Notes: generated from the sequence alone by a model not told the origin. DNA of 64,000 nucleotides from Butyricicoccus faecihominis (GCF_024462775.1 NZ_JANGCE010000002.1:124001-188000); one strand, 5' to 3'. Counted from the stretch's first letter, positions 17,828-27,291 are shown. Made by a program: numbers and translations.

Positions 17828-17961
17828 CTTTTGCCGGTTAATTATACTTTTAGGCCCTTAAATTCCCTTTCAGTTTTGTGTCTTTTTCACAAAAATACAA
17901 GCAAACCCGGTTGCAATATTAGAGGGCCTGTGCTACAATGCAAATGAACTCATAATAAAAA
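17828..17961. other. Putative invertible (phase-variable) promoter segment
   Basis: 134 bases bounded by 25-base exact inverted repeats whose 4-base centres are opposed (GTGA against TCAC). It contains a single good promoter pointing to the SLH gene. Inversion would turn that promoter toward degV. No recombinase gene is in the window. Confidence 0.55.
17911..17939 (+). promoter_or_regulatory. Promoter of the SLH surface-protein gene
   Basis: TTGCAA (17911-17916), 17-base spacer, TACAAT (17934-17939), inside the inverted-repeat-bounded segment. Transcription would start near 17946, giving a leader of about 215 bases. Confidence 0.75.
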
Positions 17962-17987
17962 CACCACATAATTCACATTATGTGGTA
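17962..17987. repeat. Right inverted repeat of the putative invertible segment
   Basis: Same arms as the left copy with centre TCAC. It lies just after the predicted transcription start and is not followed by a T-run, so it is not an ordinary terminator. Confidence 0.85.
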
Positions 17988-17990
17988 ACC

Positions 17991-18070
17991 AAACGGCAAA
18001 CTCTTTGAATAGCAGGGCCGCAACGCCACGGCGGTTAGCACCGCTGTGCGCGGAAGCCCCAGCCGCCGTT
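17991..18070 (+). ncRNA. Candidate cyclic di-GMP-I (GEMM) riboswitch, divergent
   Basis: The landmarks come in the right order for a GEMM-I aptamer. A P1 arm AACGGC runs into GGCAAAC, followed by a short hairpin and AGGGCCGCAACGCCACGG, which resembles the consensus AGGGACGCAAAGCCACGG. A second hairpin, AGCCCCAG and the closing arm GCCGTT (18065-18070, pairs with 17992-17997) follow. Two normally conserved As in the central motif are changed, so this is a divergent or decayed member. Clostridial surface proteins are often under such control. Confidence 0.45.
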
Positions 18071-18162
18071 GTCGTTTGCCAACAATAAGGGGTGGGGGGG
18101 TTGATGCCGTCTGAAACTGGTAAGGCAATGGCAAACTAATGAATTCAGAACGGAGTGATTCA

Positions 18163-20457
18163 ATGAAGTTACACAGAAAACTGGCCGGGCTGGTCTCGGC
18201 CGCGGTCGTGCTGTCCTCGCTGAGCGTGGGCGCGTTCGCCGCCTCGCCGTCGGACTTTGCCGACATGCCGAGCGACTGGTCGCGCCCCGCCTTGGAAAAC
18301 GCGATTAACAACGGCCTGCTGAACGGTTCGGACGGCAAGATCAACGCCTCCGGCCTGCTCACCCGCGCGGAACTGGCCGCTATCGTCAACCGCGCCTTCG
18401 GCGCGACCAAGACGGCGGATATCTCCTCTTATACCGATGTTCCGGCGAGCGCTTGGTACTATGCGGATATGCAAAAGGCCGTACATATGGGCACCTTTGA
18501 GGGCTCGAACGGCAAGCTTAGCCCGGCCAGCGCCATCACCCGGCAGGAAGCGTTCACCGTGCTGGCGCGCGCGTTCAGCCTTGCGGACGGCAGCGCTTCT
18601 TCCCTCTCGAAGTTCTCGGACGCCTCGGCTGTTTCCTCGTGGGCCAAGGGCCCGGTCGCGGCGCTTACCGAGGCGGGCTATGTGAACGGTTCGGGCGGCA
18701 AACTCAATCCGACCGCTTCGATCACCCGCGCGGAGTTCGCGCAGATCGCGGACAACCTCGTTTCCGCCTACCTGCCCAAGGAATACACGGGCACGGCGGA
18801 CGGCAACGCGATGGTGCGTGAAGCGGGCGCGGTGCTCGACAAGGCCGACATCAAGGGCGATCTGATCCTTGGCGACGGCGTGGGCGACGGCAACGTCACC
18901 ATTCGGGACAGCAAGGTTTCCGGCCGTCTGGTCGTTCGCGGCGGCGGCGTACACTCGATCATTATTTCCGGCTCGACCGAGATCGGCACGGTCGTTGTTT
19001 CCAAGGTAGACGGCAACGTGCGCGTCGCGACCGAGGGCAACGCCAAGGTGCAGACCATCGTTGTAGACGACGGTAAGGACGATGTGATCATCGAAGGCAC
19101 GGTAGGCAAGGTCGAAATCGCTTCGGCGAACGTGCCGGTTGTGCTGCAAAACGCCAAGGTGGACGAGGTCGTCGTCTCCGCGGCGGGTGCGGATGTGACC
19201 GTGGACAAAAACTCCACCGTTAAGACCGTGACCGTGGACAGTGCCGCCGCGAACACGGCGCTGACCGTAGCAGGCAAGGTAGACACCGTGGCCGTACAGG
19301 GCGATAACGCGACCGTGACCGCCGAAAAGGGCGCGACGATCGCCAAGGTACAGACCGCCGCCGCGAACACCGAAGTCAAGGGCGACGGCAAGGTGACCAA
19401 GGTAGAGGCGCAGGCAGGCTCGACCGGCGCGAAGGTAACGACCCCCGGCACCTCCATCACCGTTGATAAAGGCGCGGACGCGGTCAAGACCGATAAGGGC
19501 ACGGTAGAACCCGGCAAAACCGGTTCGACCAGCGGCACGACCACCGGCGGCGGTGGCGGCGGCGGTGGCGGTGGTTCTTCCGCACCGTCCGCTGAATCGC
19601 TCCGTGCCGATCTGCTGGCCGCGGTCAAAGCCAAGATTCCGGAAGTTAACGATAACATGGACTATGCCACTCTGCTAGATCCTGAAGCGGTGGAAAACAG
19701 CGATATTTACGAAGTAAGCGTGGATGTAGAGATCTACGACGTAACCAAGGGTCTCGCCAGCGTGGCACAGGATGTGCTCTCGCCCGTTATTAAAATCGTG
19801 CAGGACTACGGCCAGATTACCACGATCAAGATCGCGGATTCTGACAATATCTCGATCGCGGCGGACAATGCCGATTTGAGCACCCAGATCATTTCTGCCA
19901 TAAAGGGCTGGATTCCGGGCGGCAAAACGCTGGCCGATGTAGTAGGCAAGGATTTGACCGTTACCTTAAACGGTTCAAGCCGCGGCACGGACTACAGCGT
20001 TCCTTACACGCTGCATTTCAAGGATATGTCCGATGCTGCGATCAACGGGCGCGCACAGGAAAGCATGAAGGCTGTATTCGACCAGTTGACCGATGTAGCT
20101 ACCAGCGAGTGGGCCGATAACACGCTGACCGTCAACATTACCGATGGCGACAAGTCCGTTAAGGACGTTTACACCATCATGAGCGACACGCTGGCTATTG
20201 AGCTGGCCAAGTATAATGATTTCACGACGCTGAAGATCGGCGAAAGTGATGCGCTGACCTACGATCAGATCAAGGATAAGGATCTGGTTGCGCTGGTCGC
20301 AGCGATCAAGAACTCCGGTCTGATGGACGGCGATAAAAAGGTTGGCGGCAACACCAAGCTTTCCGTTCTCAATGCGCAGAAGGTGGACGTAGTCGTCACC
20401 TCGCGCGGCGGTCACGAATACAAATATACCGTAGCATTTGTATATACCACCGCTTAA
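18163..20457 (+). CDS. SLH-domain cell-surface protein
   Basis: 764 residues. The signal peptide is cleaved after about residue 26 (SVGAFA). Three SLH domains span about 30-205 (DFADMPSDW, SYTDVPASAW, KFSDASAVSSW; each ends in an ITRAE-type motif) and would anchor the protein to pyruvylated wall polymer. Residues 215-450 are short valine/threonine-rich repeats of beta-helix appearance. A ten-glycine run near 463-472 precedes a roughly 290-residue C-terminal domain I do not recognise. The start is ATG 18163, with CGGAGTGA upstream. Preceded by the putative invertible promoter and riboswitch, so expression is probably switchable. Probably an S-layer or adhesin-like protein. Confidence 0.9.
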   Translation: MKLHRKLAGLVSAAVVLSSLSVGAFAASPSDFADMPSDWSRPALENAINNGLLNGSDGKINASGLLTRAELAAIVNRAFGATKTADISSYTDVPASAWYYADMQKAVHMGTFEGSNGKLSPASAITRQEAFTVLARAFSLADGSASSLSKFSDASAVSSWAKGPVAALTEAGYVNGSGGKLNPTASITRAEFAQIADNLVSAYLPKEYTGTADGNAMVREAGAVLDKADIKGDLILGDGVGDGNVTIRDSKVSGRLVVRGGGVHSIIISGSTEIGTVVVSKVDGNVRVATEGNAKVQTIVVDDGKDDVIIEGTVGKVEIASANVPVVLQNAKVDEVVVSAAGADVTVDKNSTVKTVTVDSAAANTALTVAGKVDTVAVQGDNATVTAEKGATIAKVQTAAANTEVKGDGKVTKVEAQAGSTGAKVTTPGTSITVDKGADAVKTDKGTVEPGKTGSTSGTTTGGGGGGGGGGSSAPSAESLRADLLAAVKAKIPEVNDNMDYATLLDPEAVENSDIYEVSVDVEIYDVTKGLASVAQDVLSPVIKIVQDYGQITTIKIADSDNISIAADNADLSTQIISAIKGWIPGGKTLADVVGKDLTVTLNGSSRGTDYSVPYTLHFKDMSDAAINGRAQESMKAVFDQLTDVATSEWADNTLTVNITDGDKSVKDVYTIMSDTLAIELAKYNDFTTLKIGESDALTYDQIKDKDLVALVAAIKNSGLMDGDKKVGGNTKLSVLNAQKVDVVVTSRGGHEYKYTVAFVYTTA

Positions 20458-20477
20458 ACTAAGCCTCCTTGCTCCAG

Positions 20478-20517
20478 AGCCCGGGGAAACGCTTTACGGC
20501 TTTCCTCGGGCTTTTTT
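20478..20517 (+). terminator. Terminator between the two SLH genes
   Basis: Stem AGCCCGGGGAAA with TTTCCTCGGGCT (one mismatch) followed by TTTTT. The second SLH gene starts 27 bases later, so it depends on read-through or an embedded promoter. Confidence 0.85.
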
Positions 20518-20543
20518 ACTAAATGAAATCGGGGGAATACGAA

Positions 20544-23500
20544 ATGAAACCTATCGGCAAAAAACTTATCAGCTTGCTTCTCTCCGCTTGCCTTCTCACT
20601 GGCATGGCGCCCGCGCTGGCGGTAACCGATGCTAAAGTTGCTGATCTTGAATGCACTGATACTATCCAACAAAACGATCCCGCGCCCACTAATGTTACAA
20701 TCCAGTACTATACCGATGCAGATACCGCTGATTACAGCGGCCTGATTACCTACAGCGATACCGATATAACGGCGACCTTCAAAAACAATGCCAACCGGAA
20801 GGGATACTCTTGGGAAAAAGCTGATTTTAACCATAATGGCCATGTGGTATGGCAAAGCGATAACACCGCCGGTGTTACTTCTGCATTAGCCATTGGTTTT
20901 GACAAAGAGTGTTACCTAGTATATGACTATGTATTAGCCTCAAAAGACGCTTCCACATTTAATCATTATATGACACCTGATTTATCTAAAACCTCATTTC
21001 GAGGCGCAAAATATTATAGTAAAATTCCTAGTGACAATCGCATTGACTTTTCTGATGTCGCCTCACTTTCCAATGCCGAATGGCAGACCGCAGTGATTGA
21101 TTTATCAGAATTTAATGCGCTTAAGCCAAACTTATGGCTAGAGCATATACATAATTCACAGGATTCCAATACAGTTGGCCGGGCTTTTATTTCTAATATA
21201 CGTATCTATTCATCTGTTGATAGCCTACCCGACCCATATAAGGCCACGATCAATTTAAAATTTCACGAAAACCATGGTGAAATGACACTTTTTGGACATA
21301 ACGACGACTTCGGATACGATTTCTTCGCGCCATGTTCAACAGTCGTCCCCCTTTATTCATCTTGTGACCTATATTTTTGGCCCGATAGTAACGATGTTTC
21401 CATGCATGGATGGACTGTTACAAACAGCAAGGGTGAAGCAGTAAATCAGTTTGATTCTAGCCAAGACAAAAAATTTACTGGGTGGCTTATCACAGACCCC
21501 GATACCTATGATGCCATTTTCTCCTCTGAATGGTTTACCCCCACACCAGACAAAATAGAACTTTTGACGCGTGAAAACGAATCGGGCAGTTGGGTGCCTG
21601 CCAGTGGCAGTGACAGCCTAACTACACAGGACAATTGGTGGTCGCAAGCCTATGGTACAGATCAAGATCGTCAATGGCAAGTCAAAGTTACACCGGGTGA
21701 AACACAGTATGACAGTATTGCAATCGTTGATAACGGCTCCAAAACCGTTTTATCCGCTCCTTTTAGCTACGAATTGACACCGGGTAGTCAACTCCATAAT
21801 ATTGAAGTGCTCTGCACGCAAGGCGCGAGCGATACGTTTGTTCGCACCATAGCTATTTGGCCTACGATACTGTTTGAACAGGCGTGGGACTTTTCCGAAA
21901 GTGATCTTAATATCGACAACAACAGCCCAATCGATTTATATCACAACAAAGCCTTTCCATGGCAATACGATCCCTCGGCCAGCACGCCAGATCGCACTGT
22001 TTTCACCACGACTAACAGGATTGCGCACGATGGGGAACTTTTCCCGGAATCTAACTTAAAACTTCACGCAAAGCATACCGGACTTTTATCCTTCGATTAT
22101 CTGGTCGATGGCGGCGACCGAAACACTTTTACTGTGAAGAGCGACAATGTCCAGCAACTTTCTATCAGTGGTAAAAAAGGCTGGACGCATTTCGAGCTTC
22201 CGATCGAAGTAGCATCCTCCAATACACCAAAGTCTATCGAAATCAACTACGAAAATATGGATGCAGGTACTGTTCCTAATTCTTATGCCGCACTTTCTAA
22301 CCTGAAATACGAAGTGGGTACTAAAAGTATTATACTCAATGTTTCTAAGGGCGGCACAGTGAGTGGCCTTGAGCCGGGAACGAACGCAATCTCGATTGGT
22401 ACTCTCATAACGCTTACAGCCTCTCCCACCGGCAACAACCAATTTCTCGGCTGGTTGGACGCGGAAAACAATCTGCTATCCGCTGAAGCCACCTATTCTT
22501 TTGTCGCGCGAAAGGATCAATCCATTACCGCCTTATTCGCCGATCCCGGCGGAAGCATTGCACAGGCGGGCCTGAACCTTTACGACAGCTTACCCGAAGC
22601 GTTTGAAGCGCTTTCACAAACCGGCGGTACCGTGCGCCTGCTGCACGATTATACGCTGCCGGAAAATATCACGGTGCCCGCGGGCGTAACCCTTCTAATT
22701 CCTTATGCCCAAACCGACACCGGCTACAATGCTTCCACCGGCTATAATCCGGACGGCACCGAAACCAAGCCGAACACCGGTGTTTCACCGAACGCCAAGC
22801 GGTTTTGCACGCTAACGGTCCCCGCCGATAAAACGCTCACCATCAACGGCTCGGTACTGGTCAACGCCGTAACAGGCCGACCCGCGGCAGGACACTACGA
22901 TATGGATGTGACCGGCGGCTTTGCGCAGATCAACCTTGCGGGCAGCATAGACGTTTCGTCCGGCGGCTTATTGGACGTATGCGGCTATATAAAAGGCAGC
23001 GGCACCGTCACCGCTCTGCCCGGCGGCGAGATACGCGACCTGTATGTGGTACGCAACTGGCGCGGCGGTTCGCAGGCCTTCGAGGTATTCCCCGAGGTTT
23101 ATCCGATGAATCAGGTGGATATGCATAACATCGAGGCGAAGACCGTGATTCAGGCGGGCGGCAGCCTGACCGGCACAGTGAAAATGAACGCTTCCGGTAG
23201 CTACTATTACACCCGATTTCCGCAGGTCGATCCGAAAAACGGCTTAATCCGGCAACATACCGGATCGGTTGTCAAGACCTATGACCCGAATACGGACCGT
23301 GAAAAACTAGTGCTTTCCGGCGGCGGTTCGATCGAGTCCAGCACACTCGAGATCGTCGGCATGGATCTGAGCACCTCCAGCTTCCTTTACCCCATCGACG
23401 GCGATATGGATTTTATTCTGACTTCCGGTGCGTGGACGGTAAACGAGCGTCTAAAATTTATGCCGGGTGCAAGCATCACCGTGGCGGACGGCGCTTCGCT

Positions 23501-25451
23501 TACCGTTTCTGATAAAACCGCAAAATCTGGCGCCGCCAATCAAATGGTGCTATATGACAGCTTCCAGCCCGAGGATCCCAAGAACACCAGCACAACAGCC
23601 TACCCCAAGGATCGCGGTCCGTCCATATTGACGCTTCAGGGTGGCGCGGCGCTCACCCTCTCAGGCGCGTTCGGCGGTGCGGTGCAAGTGGACGGCACCG
23701 CTACGGCGGACAAGCCGGTACGTATTGCCACCGCGCCGAACACCGCTATGACAGTGACGACGCTTGAAGCCAACGGTTACTGTAACGGTACCCGCGAGCT
23801 CACCTTCCCGGCAACGCTGAACGGCCTTGCTATGACGGCGGATGAAGCCTATAAGTGCTATTTTGAAAACGGCACGCTTGTGCTGAAAAACAAAGCCGAG
23901 CAGGGGTTCGAGGACGCGTGCGCCCGATTGGACGCGGCCGCTTACGCGGACACCTCGGTTGCCGGCGAGGAGGCGCTCGCCGCCTATGTCAAGGGCCTTG
24001 CGGAGACCGCGGTCAATGACAGATCGATCGCCGTCACCGTTACGCAGGTATCCTATACCGCGCCGGTGGGCGGTACTTCCGAAAAGCCGGAAGGGGTAAA
24101 CGGCAGCTATACCTTTACTTCTTCCCTTGCCGCGGGCGAAAAATCCTACACCGCCGCGCAGAAAACCATTGCCGTGCTGGCCGAGCCCTATCACCGTCCG
24201 AGCGGCGGCGGTTCCGGCGGCGGTGGCGGCGTCAATACCAACACCTCCAAAGGCGATACGACGACAGGGGCGGACGGTTCCGTCACCACGACGGTCACCG
24301 ATCCAACTACCGGCACAGTTACCGAGACCACGAAATCTACGGACGGCTCCACAACAGTAACGGAGACCCAAAAGGACGGCACCATAACCGAAACCGTCAA
24401 GGAAAAGGACGGCTCGACCAGCGAAACCGTAACAAAGCCCGATGGTTCCGTTACCGCCAAGACGGAGACCGCTTCCGGTATCAAATCCGAAGCAAGCGTT
24501 ACAGCGGACGGCACGGCCGAAGCGGCGGCCACCGTTCCCGCAAAAGCGATCCCACAGGACCAGCCGCTTTCCATTGAAACCCCGGCAGGCTCGATCACGC
24601 TGCCGCCTGAATTGCTTAGCACGGTGGCAAACGCGAAGGAGCTATTACTCTCCGTGTCGGTCACGCCTGCCGCAAACGATTCAGCGGGAAATGTCGCCAC
24701 CATCCGCCTATCCGTAAAGGCGGACGGCAAAGCCGTTACCGGCCTTGGCAGTATCACGCTGCGCGTACCGGTGGGCAAGCTGCTGATCCCCGACACCAGC
24801 ACGCCGCTGGCGGACGGCAAGACCGCCGCTAGCGTGCAGGTTACGCAGCCCTCGTTGATCGTAAGGGCGGACGGCACGCTGCTGCCCGGCGCCTATGTCA
24901 CAGGCGACACGCTGGTCGTCACCCTGACGGGCGACGCCACGCTGACCCTTTCGGAGAACGCAAAGGACTTTTCCGATGTGCCCGCGGATCACTGGGCGCA
25001 CACCGCCGTTGCCTTTGCCACGGCGCGCGAGCTGTTCAGCGGCACCGGCGAACACACGTTCAGTCCCGGCAGCGACATGACGCGCGCCATGCTGATGACC
25101 GTGCTGGCGCGTCTGGACGGGCAAGACGTATCCGGCGGCGCGACCTACTACGAAAAAGCCATGGTATGGGCGCAAAACGCAGGGATATCGGACGGTAAGA
25201 ACGCCCTTTCCCCCATCACCCGCGAACAGCTCGCCGCCATGCTGTACCGCTACGCGGGCAGCCCGGCCGTAAACGATGCGGCGCTGTCCTTTGCGGATGC
25301 GGCGCAGGCGTCCTCTTATGCCGGAAGCGCGCTGCGCTGGGCCGTGGACGAGGGCCTGCTCACCGGCAAGCCCGGTGGCCTGCTCGACCCCAAGGCTTCC
25401 GCCACGCGCGCCGAGGTATCCGCCATCCTGATGCGGTATCTGGTCCAATAA
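20544..25451 (+). CDS. Very large modular SLH-anchored surface protein
   Basis: 1635 residues. The signal peptide is 1-26 (ends APALA). Residues 30-590 resemble large secreted beta-sandwich or carbohydrate-binding modules, but I cannot name a family. An InlB/bacterial-repeat type module lies near 597-664 (ASPTGNNQFLGWLDAENNLL). A long beta-helix-like region extends to about 1190, then a Gly run and a Thr/Ser-rich stalk (1220-1330). Three C-terminal SLH domains cover about 1474-1635 (DFSDVPADHWAH and following). The start is ATG 20544 with GGGGGA upstream. Codons 30-660 are clearly AT-richer than the rest, suggesting a module of different origin. Likely an adhesin or glycan-binding surface protein. 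Confidence 0.85.
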   Translation: MKPIGKKLISLLLSACLLTGMAPALAVTDAKVADLECTDTIQQNDPAPTNVTIQYYTDADTADYSGLITYSDTDITATFKNNANRKGYSWEKADFNHNGHVVWQSDNTAGVTSALAIGFDKECYLVYDYVLASKDASTFNHYMTPDLSKTSFRGAKYYSKIPSDNRIDFSDVASLSNAEWQTAVIDLSEFNALKPNLWLEHIHNSQDSNTVGRAFISNIRIYSSVDSLPDPYKATINLKFHENHGEMTLFGHNDDFGYDFFAPCSTVVPLYSSCDLYFWPDSNDVSMHGWTVTNSKGEAVNQFDSSQDKKFTGWLITDPDTYDAIFSSEWFTPTPDKIELLTRENESGSWVPASGSDSLTTQDNWWSQAYGTDQDRQWQVKVTPGETQYDSIAIVDNGSKTVLSAPFSYELTPGSQLHNIEVLCTQGASDTFVRTIAIWPTILFEQAWDFSESDLNIDNNSPIDLYHNKAFPWQYDPSASTPDRTVFTTTNRIAHDGELFPESNLKLHAKHTGLLSFDYLVDGGDRNTFTVKSDNVQQLSISGKKGWTHFELPIEVASSNTPKSIEINYENMDAGTVPNSYAALSNLKYEVGTKSIILNVSKGGTVSGLEPGTNAISIGTLITLTASPTGNNQFLGWLDAENNLLSAEATYSFVARKDQSITALFADPGGSIAQAGLNLYDSLPEAFEALSQTGGTVRLLHDYTLPENITVPAGVTLLIPYAQTDTGYNASTGYNPDGTETKPNTGVSPNAKRFCTLTVPADKTLTINGSVLVNAVTGRPAAGHYDMDVTGGFAQINLAGSIDVSSGGLLDVCGYIKGSGTVTALPGGEIRDLYVVRNWRGGSQAFEVFPEVYPMNQVDMHNIEAKTVIQAGGSLTGTVKMNASGSYYYTRFPQVDPKNGLIRQHTGSVVKTYDPNTDREKLVLSGGGSIESSTLEIVGMDLSTSSFLYPIDGDMDFILTSGAWTVNERLKFMPGASITVADGASLTVSDKTAKSGAANQMVLYDSFQPEDPKNTSTTAYPKDRGPSILTLQGGAALTLSGAFGGAVQVDGTATADKPVRIATAPNTAMTVTTLEANGYCNGTRELTFPATLNGLAMTADEAYKCYFENGTLVLKNKAEQGFEDACARLDAAAYADTSVAGEEALAAYVKGLAETAVNDRSIAVTVTQVSYTAPVGGTSEKPEGVNGSYTFTSSLAAGEKSYTAAQKTIAVLAEPYHRPSGGGSGGGGGVNTNTSKGDTTTGADGSVTTTVTDPTTGTVTETTKSTDGSTTVTETQKDGTITETVKEKDGSTSETVTKPDGSVTAKTETASGIKSEASVTADGTAEAAATVPAKAIPQDQPLSIETPAGSITLPPELLSTVANAKELLLSVSVTPAANDSAGNVATIRLSVKADGKAVTGLGSITLRVPVGKLLIPDTSTPLADGKTAASVQVTQPSLIVRADGTLLPGAYVTGDTLVVTLTGDATLTLSENAKDFSDVPADHWAHTAVAFATARELFSGTGEHTFSPGSDMTRAMLMTVLARLDGQDVSGGATYYEKAMVWAQNAGISDGKNALSPITREQLAAMLYRYAGSPAVNDAALSFADAAQASSYAGSALRWAVDEGLLTGKPGGLLDPKASATRAEVSAILMRYLVQ

Positions 25452-25467
25452 ACTTGACAAGGCATAC

Positions 25468-25499
25468 AAAAAGCCCCGCGCGACTGCGCGGGGCTTTTT
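25468..25499. terminator. Bidirectional terminator
   Basis: AAAAAGCCCCGCGC pairs perfectly with GCGCGGGGCTTTTT around a 4-base loop, between convergent genes. Confidence 0.95.
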
Positions 25500-25515
25500 G
25501 TATATGATAGGCTTG

Positions 25516-26415
25516 TCAGTCGTGCGGGCGCTGATAAAAATTGCCCGCGACTTGATCGGTTTTCAAAATATTGATGAACGCATGCGGATCGATCTCGCGC
25601 ACTTGTTTGGTGATGCGTTTAACCTGATCGCCCGAAATGACCGAATAGATCATATCCCGCTCGGTACCGTTATACAGGCCGGTGCCGCGAAACAGCGTCG
25701 CGCCGTGGTGCGTGGTATCCTTGATGTTTTCGTATACCTGCGCGGCCCTGTCCGAAATGATGAACAGCGTGGTGCGCTTATAGCGCGGGTTGATCATATG
25801 GACCACCTGCGTGGAGGCGAATTGGAAGATGATCGAATACAGCGCCTTATCCCAGCCGAAGAGCACGCCGGCAATGCCAAGCATCACCGCGTTGCCGACT
25901 AAAATATAATTCCAAGCATCAATATTCAGGCGTTCCGAAAGCGCCACCGCGATGAAATCCGTGCCGCCGCTCGTCGCCCGGCCCAGCAGACACAGGCTGA
26001 TCGCAAACCCGTTGATCAAGCCGCCGAAAATACAGACGAGCAGCACGTCGTTGGTCAGCGGCATGGAAGGGATCAGGTCGGTCAACACGCTGGTCAGCAC
26101 GATCATCAGGCAGGAATAAATGGTGAAGCGCTTGCCGATTAGCCGGAAGCTGATAACCGCGGGCACCGCGTTGAGCAAAAAATTGATCAGCGTAAACGAA
26201 AGGGTAATGCCCGCGAACTGCTGTGCGCTGCGCTGGATCAGCAGCGTCAGGCCGTTAAATCCGCCTGGGAATAGGCCGCCCGCTTCCACAAAGCTTTTGA
26301 TGTTCATCGCCATGAGCACGCTGGCCAAGATCACAAGCGCCAGACGCTTTGCCATTTCCCGCCCGGCATGCGCCTGCGCCGCACGTTTTTCCGCCGGTTT
26401 ATCCGTTTGTCCCAT
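25516..26415 (-). CDS. YitT family membrane protein
   Basis: 299 residues. Five to six hydrophobic segments form the YitT/DUF161 repeat (MNIKSFVEAGGLFPGGFNGL is the landmark). A C-terminal DUF2179 cytoplasmic domain follows (FIISDRAAQVYENI, GATLFRGTGLYNG, and a terminal REIDPHAFINI). The start is put at ATG 26415, which has GAGGTG 8 bases upstream; an ATG 27 bases earlier lacks a ribosome site. Function of the family is unknown; transport of a small solute is suspected. Confidence 0.9.
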   Translation of the reverse strand: MGQTDKPAEKRAAQAHAGREMAKRLALVILASVLMAMNIKSFVEAGGLFPGGFNGLTLLIQRSAQQFAGITLSFTLINFLLNAVPAVISFRLIGKRFTIYSCLMIVLTSVLTDLIPSMPLTNDVLLVCIFGGLINGFAISLCLLGRATSGGTDFIAVALSERLNIDAWNYILVGNAVMLGIAGVLFGWDKALYSIIFQFASTQVVHMINPRYKRTTLFIISDRAAQVYENIKDTTHHGATLFRGTGLYNGTERDMIYSVISGDQVKRITKQVREIDPHAFINILKTDQVAGNFYQRPHD

Positions 26416-26511
26416 TGCCGCCGCACCTCGCTTCTTTTTCATAAGGCTACCGATGCTTTTATTATAGCACGTTTAAACCAAATTTTTAAGATAGCGCGCG
26501 CGTTTTTTTGT

Positions 26512-27291
26512 TCAATCTGTTTGCAGCATTTGTTCTATTTCACCCTGCCGCAGCAGCTCGGAAGCGCGGGCGATAAATGCGGCGTTTGTCGGATGGCCCT
26601 TTTTCCAAGTCGATACCGGGCCAAAATACTCTTCCAGCAGTTCCCGATTGCCTTTTTCCACGATCTTTTCTATGGCGTTGCGAATGACGCGTTCCACGTT
26701 TTCCGGCTTATTATCAAACTTCGCGGCCAGTTCGGGATAGATCTGCTTGGTGATGTTGCTTGCCGCGCCTTCATGCATCAAATCATAAAGGATCGCTCTA
26801 TTGATATAAAGGTAGCCCTTGGTTCCCTGCGGAATGCCAAGCACATGCATCATTTTGACCACGCTTTTCTGCCAAAGCAATTCTTGATCCCGTTCCTGCT
26901 GCTGGCCCTTGCTGTCCCGCAGCACTTCCAGCCGCGTTAAAATGGTTTGCGTTAGCAAGGGCTTTTGTAAAACGGCGGCTACTTTCAAATAGTGGCAGTC
27001 AAGGCTGAATTGCGGGCTGACGAAAAACGTCAGCAGTACAACGTCGATCGGCAGCCGTTCTTTCTTCAGGAGCGCCGCGATTGTCACGCCGTCCAGCTGC
27101 GCCAGCATCGCGTCGAGAACGACAACATCCGGCCGCTTTTCCAATGCGATGCGCAGCGCTTCCGCGCCATCCTTCACCGATGCGATAAGATCAATCCAGC
27201 CGCACTGCTCCATTGCCGCCGCCACGATTCTCCGAAATTCGTCATCACGCTCCGCGAGCAGCACACGGATGATCCTCTTAGGCTCTTCCAT
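26512..27291 (-). CDS. spo0A: Spo0A-type sporulation response regulator
   Basis: 259 residues. A receiver domain (about 8-125, phosphoacceptor Asp in VVVLDAML, conserved Lys in VLQKPL) is joined by a charged linker to the Spo0A_C DNA-binding domain (about 150-255). The latter shows VLGIPQGTKGYLYIN, SNITKQIYPELAAKF and ENVERVIRNAIEKI. The usual Asp-Asp pair of the acidic pocket reads Glu-Arg (VLLAERDDEF), so metal binding may be shifted to the following DD. The start is ATG 27291 with AAGGTGG upstream. Spo0A is the master regulator of sporulation entry, phosphorylated by kinases or a phosphorelay. The next gene is a divergent sensor system. Confidence 0.9.
   Translation of the reverse strand: MEEPKRIIRVLLAERDDEFRRIVAAAMEQCGWIDLIASVKDGAEALRIALEKRPDVVVLDAMLAQLDGVTIAALLKKERLPIDVVLLTFFVSPQFSLDCHYLKVAAVLQKPLLTQTILTRLEVLRDSKGQQQERDQELLWQKSVVKMMHVLGIPQGTKGYLYINRAILYDLMHEGAASNITKQIYPELAAKFDNKPENVERVIRNAIEKIVEKGNRELLEEYFGPVSTWKKGHPTNAAFIARASELLRQGEIEQMLQTD

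Noticed and set aside
17753-17832. Only a degV terminator
   Set aside because: The hairpin may terminate degV, but the exact inverted copy 134 bases away, including the loop, needs another explanation.
18169-19149. 326-codon frame antisense to the SLH gene
   Set aside because: Arises from skewed codon use in the SLH repeats; no signal, motif or ribosome site.
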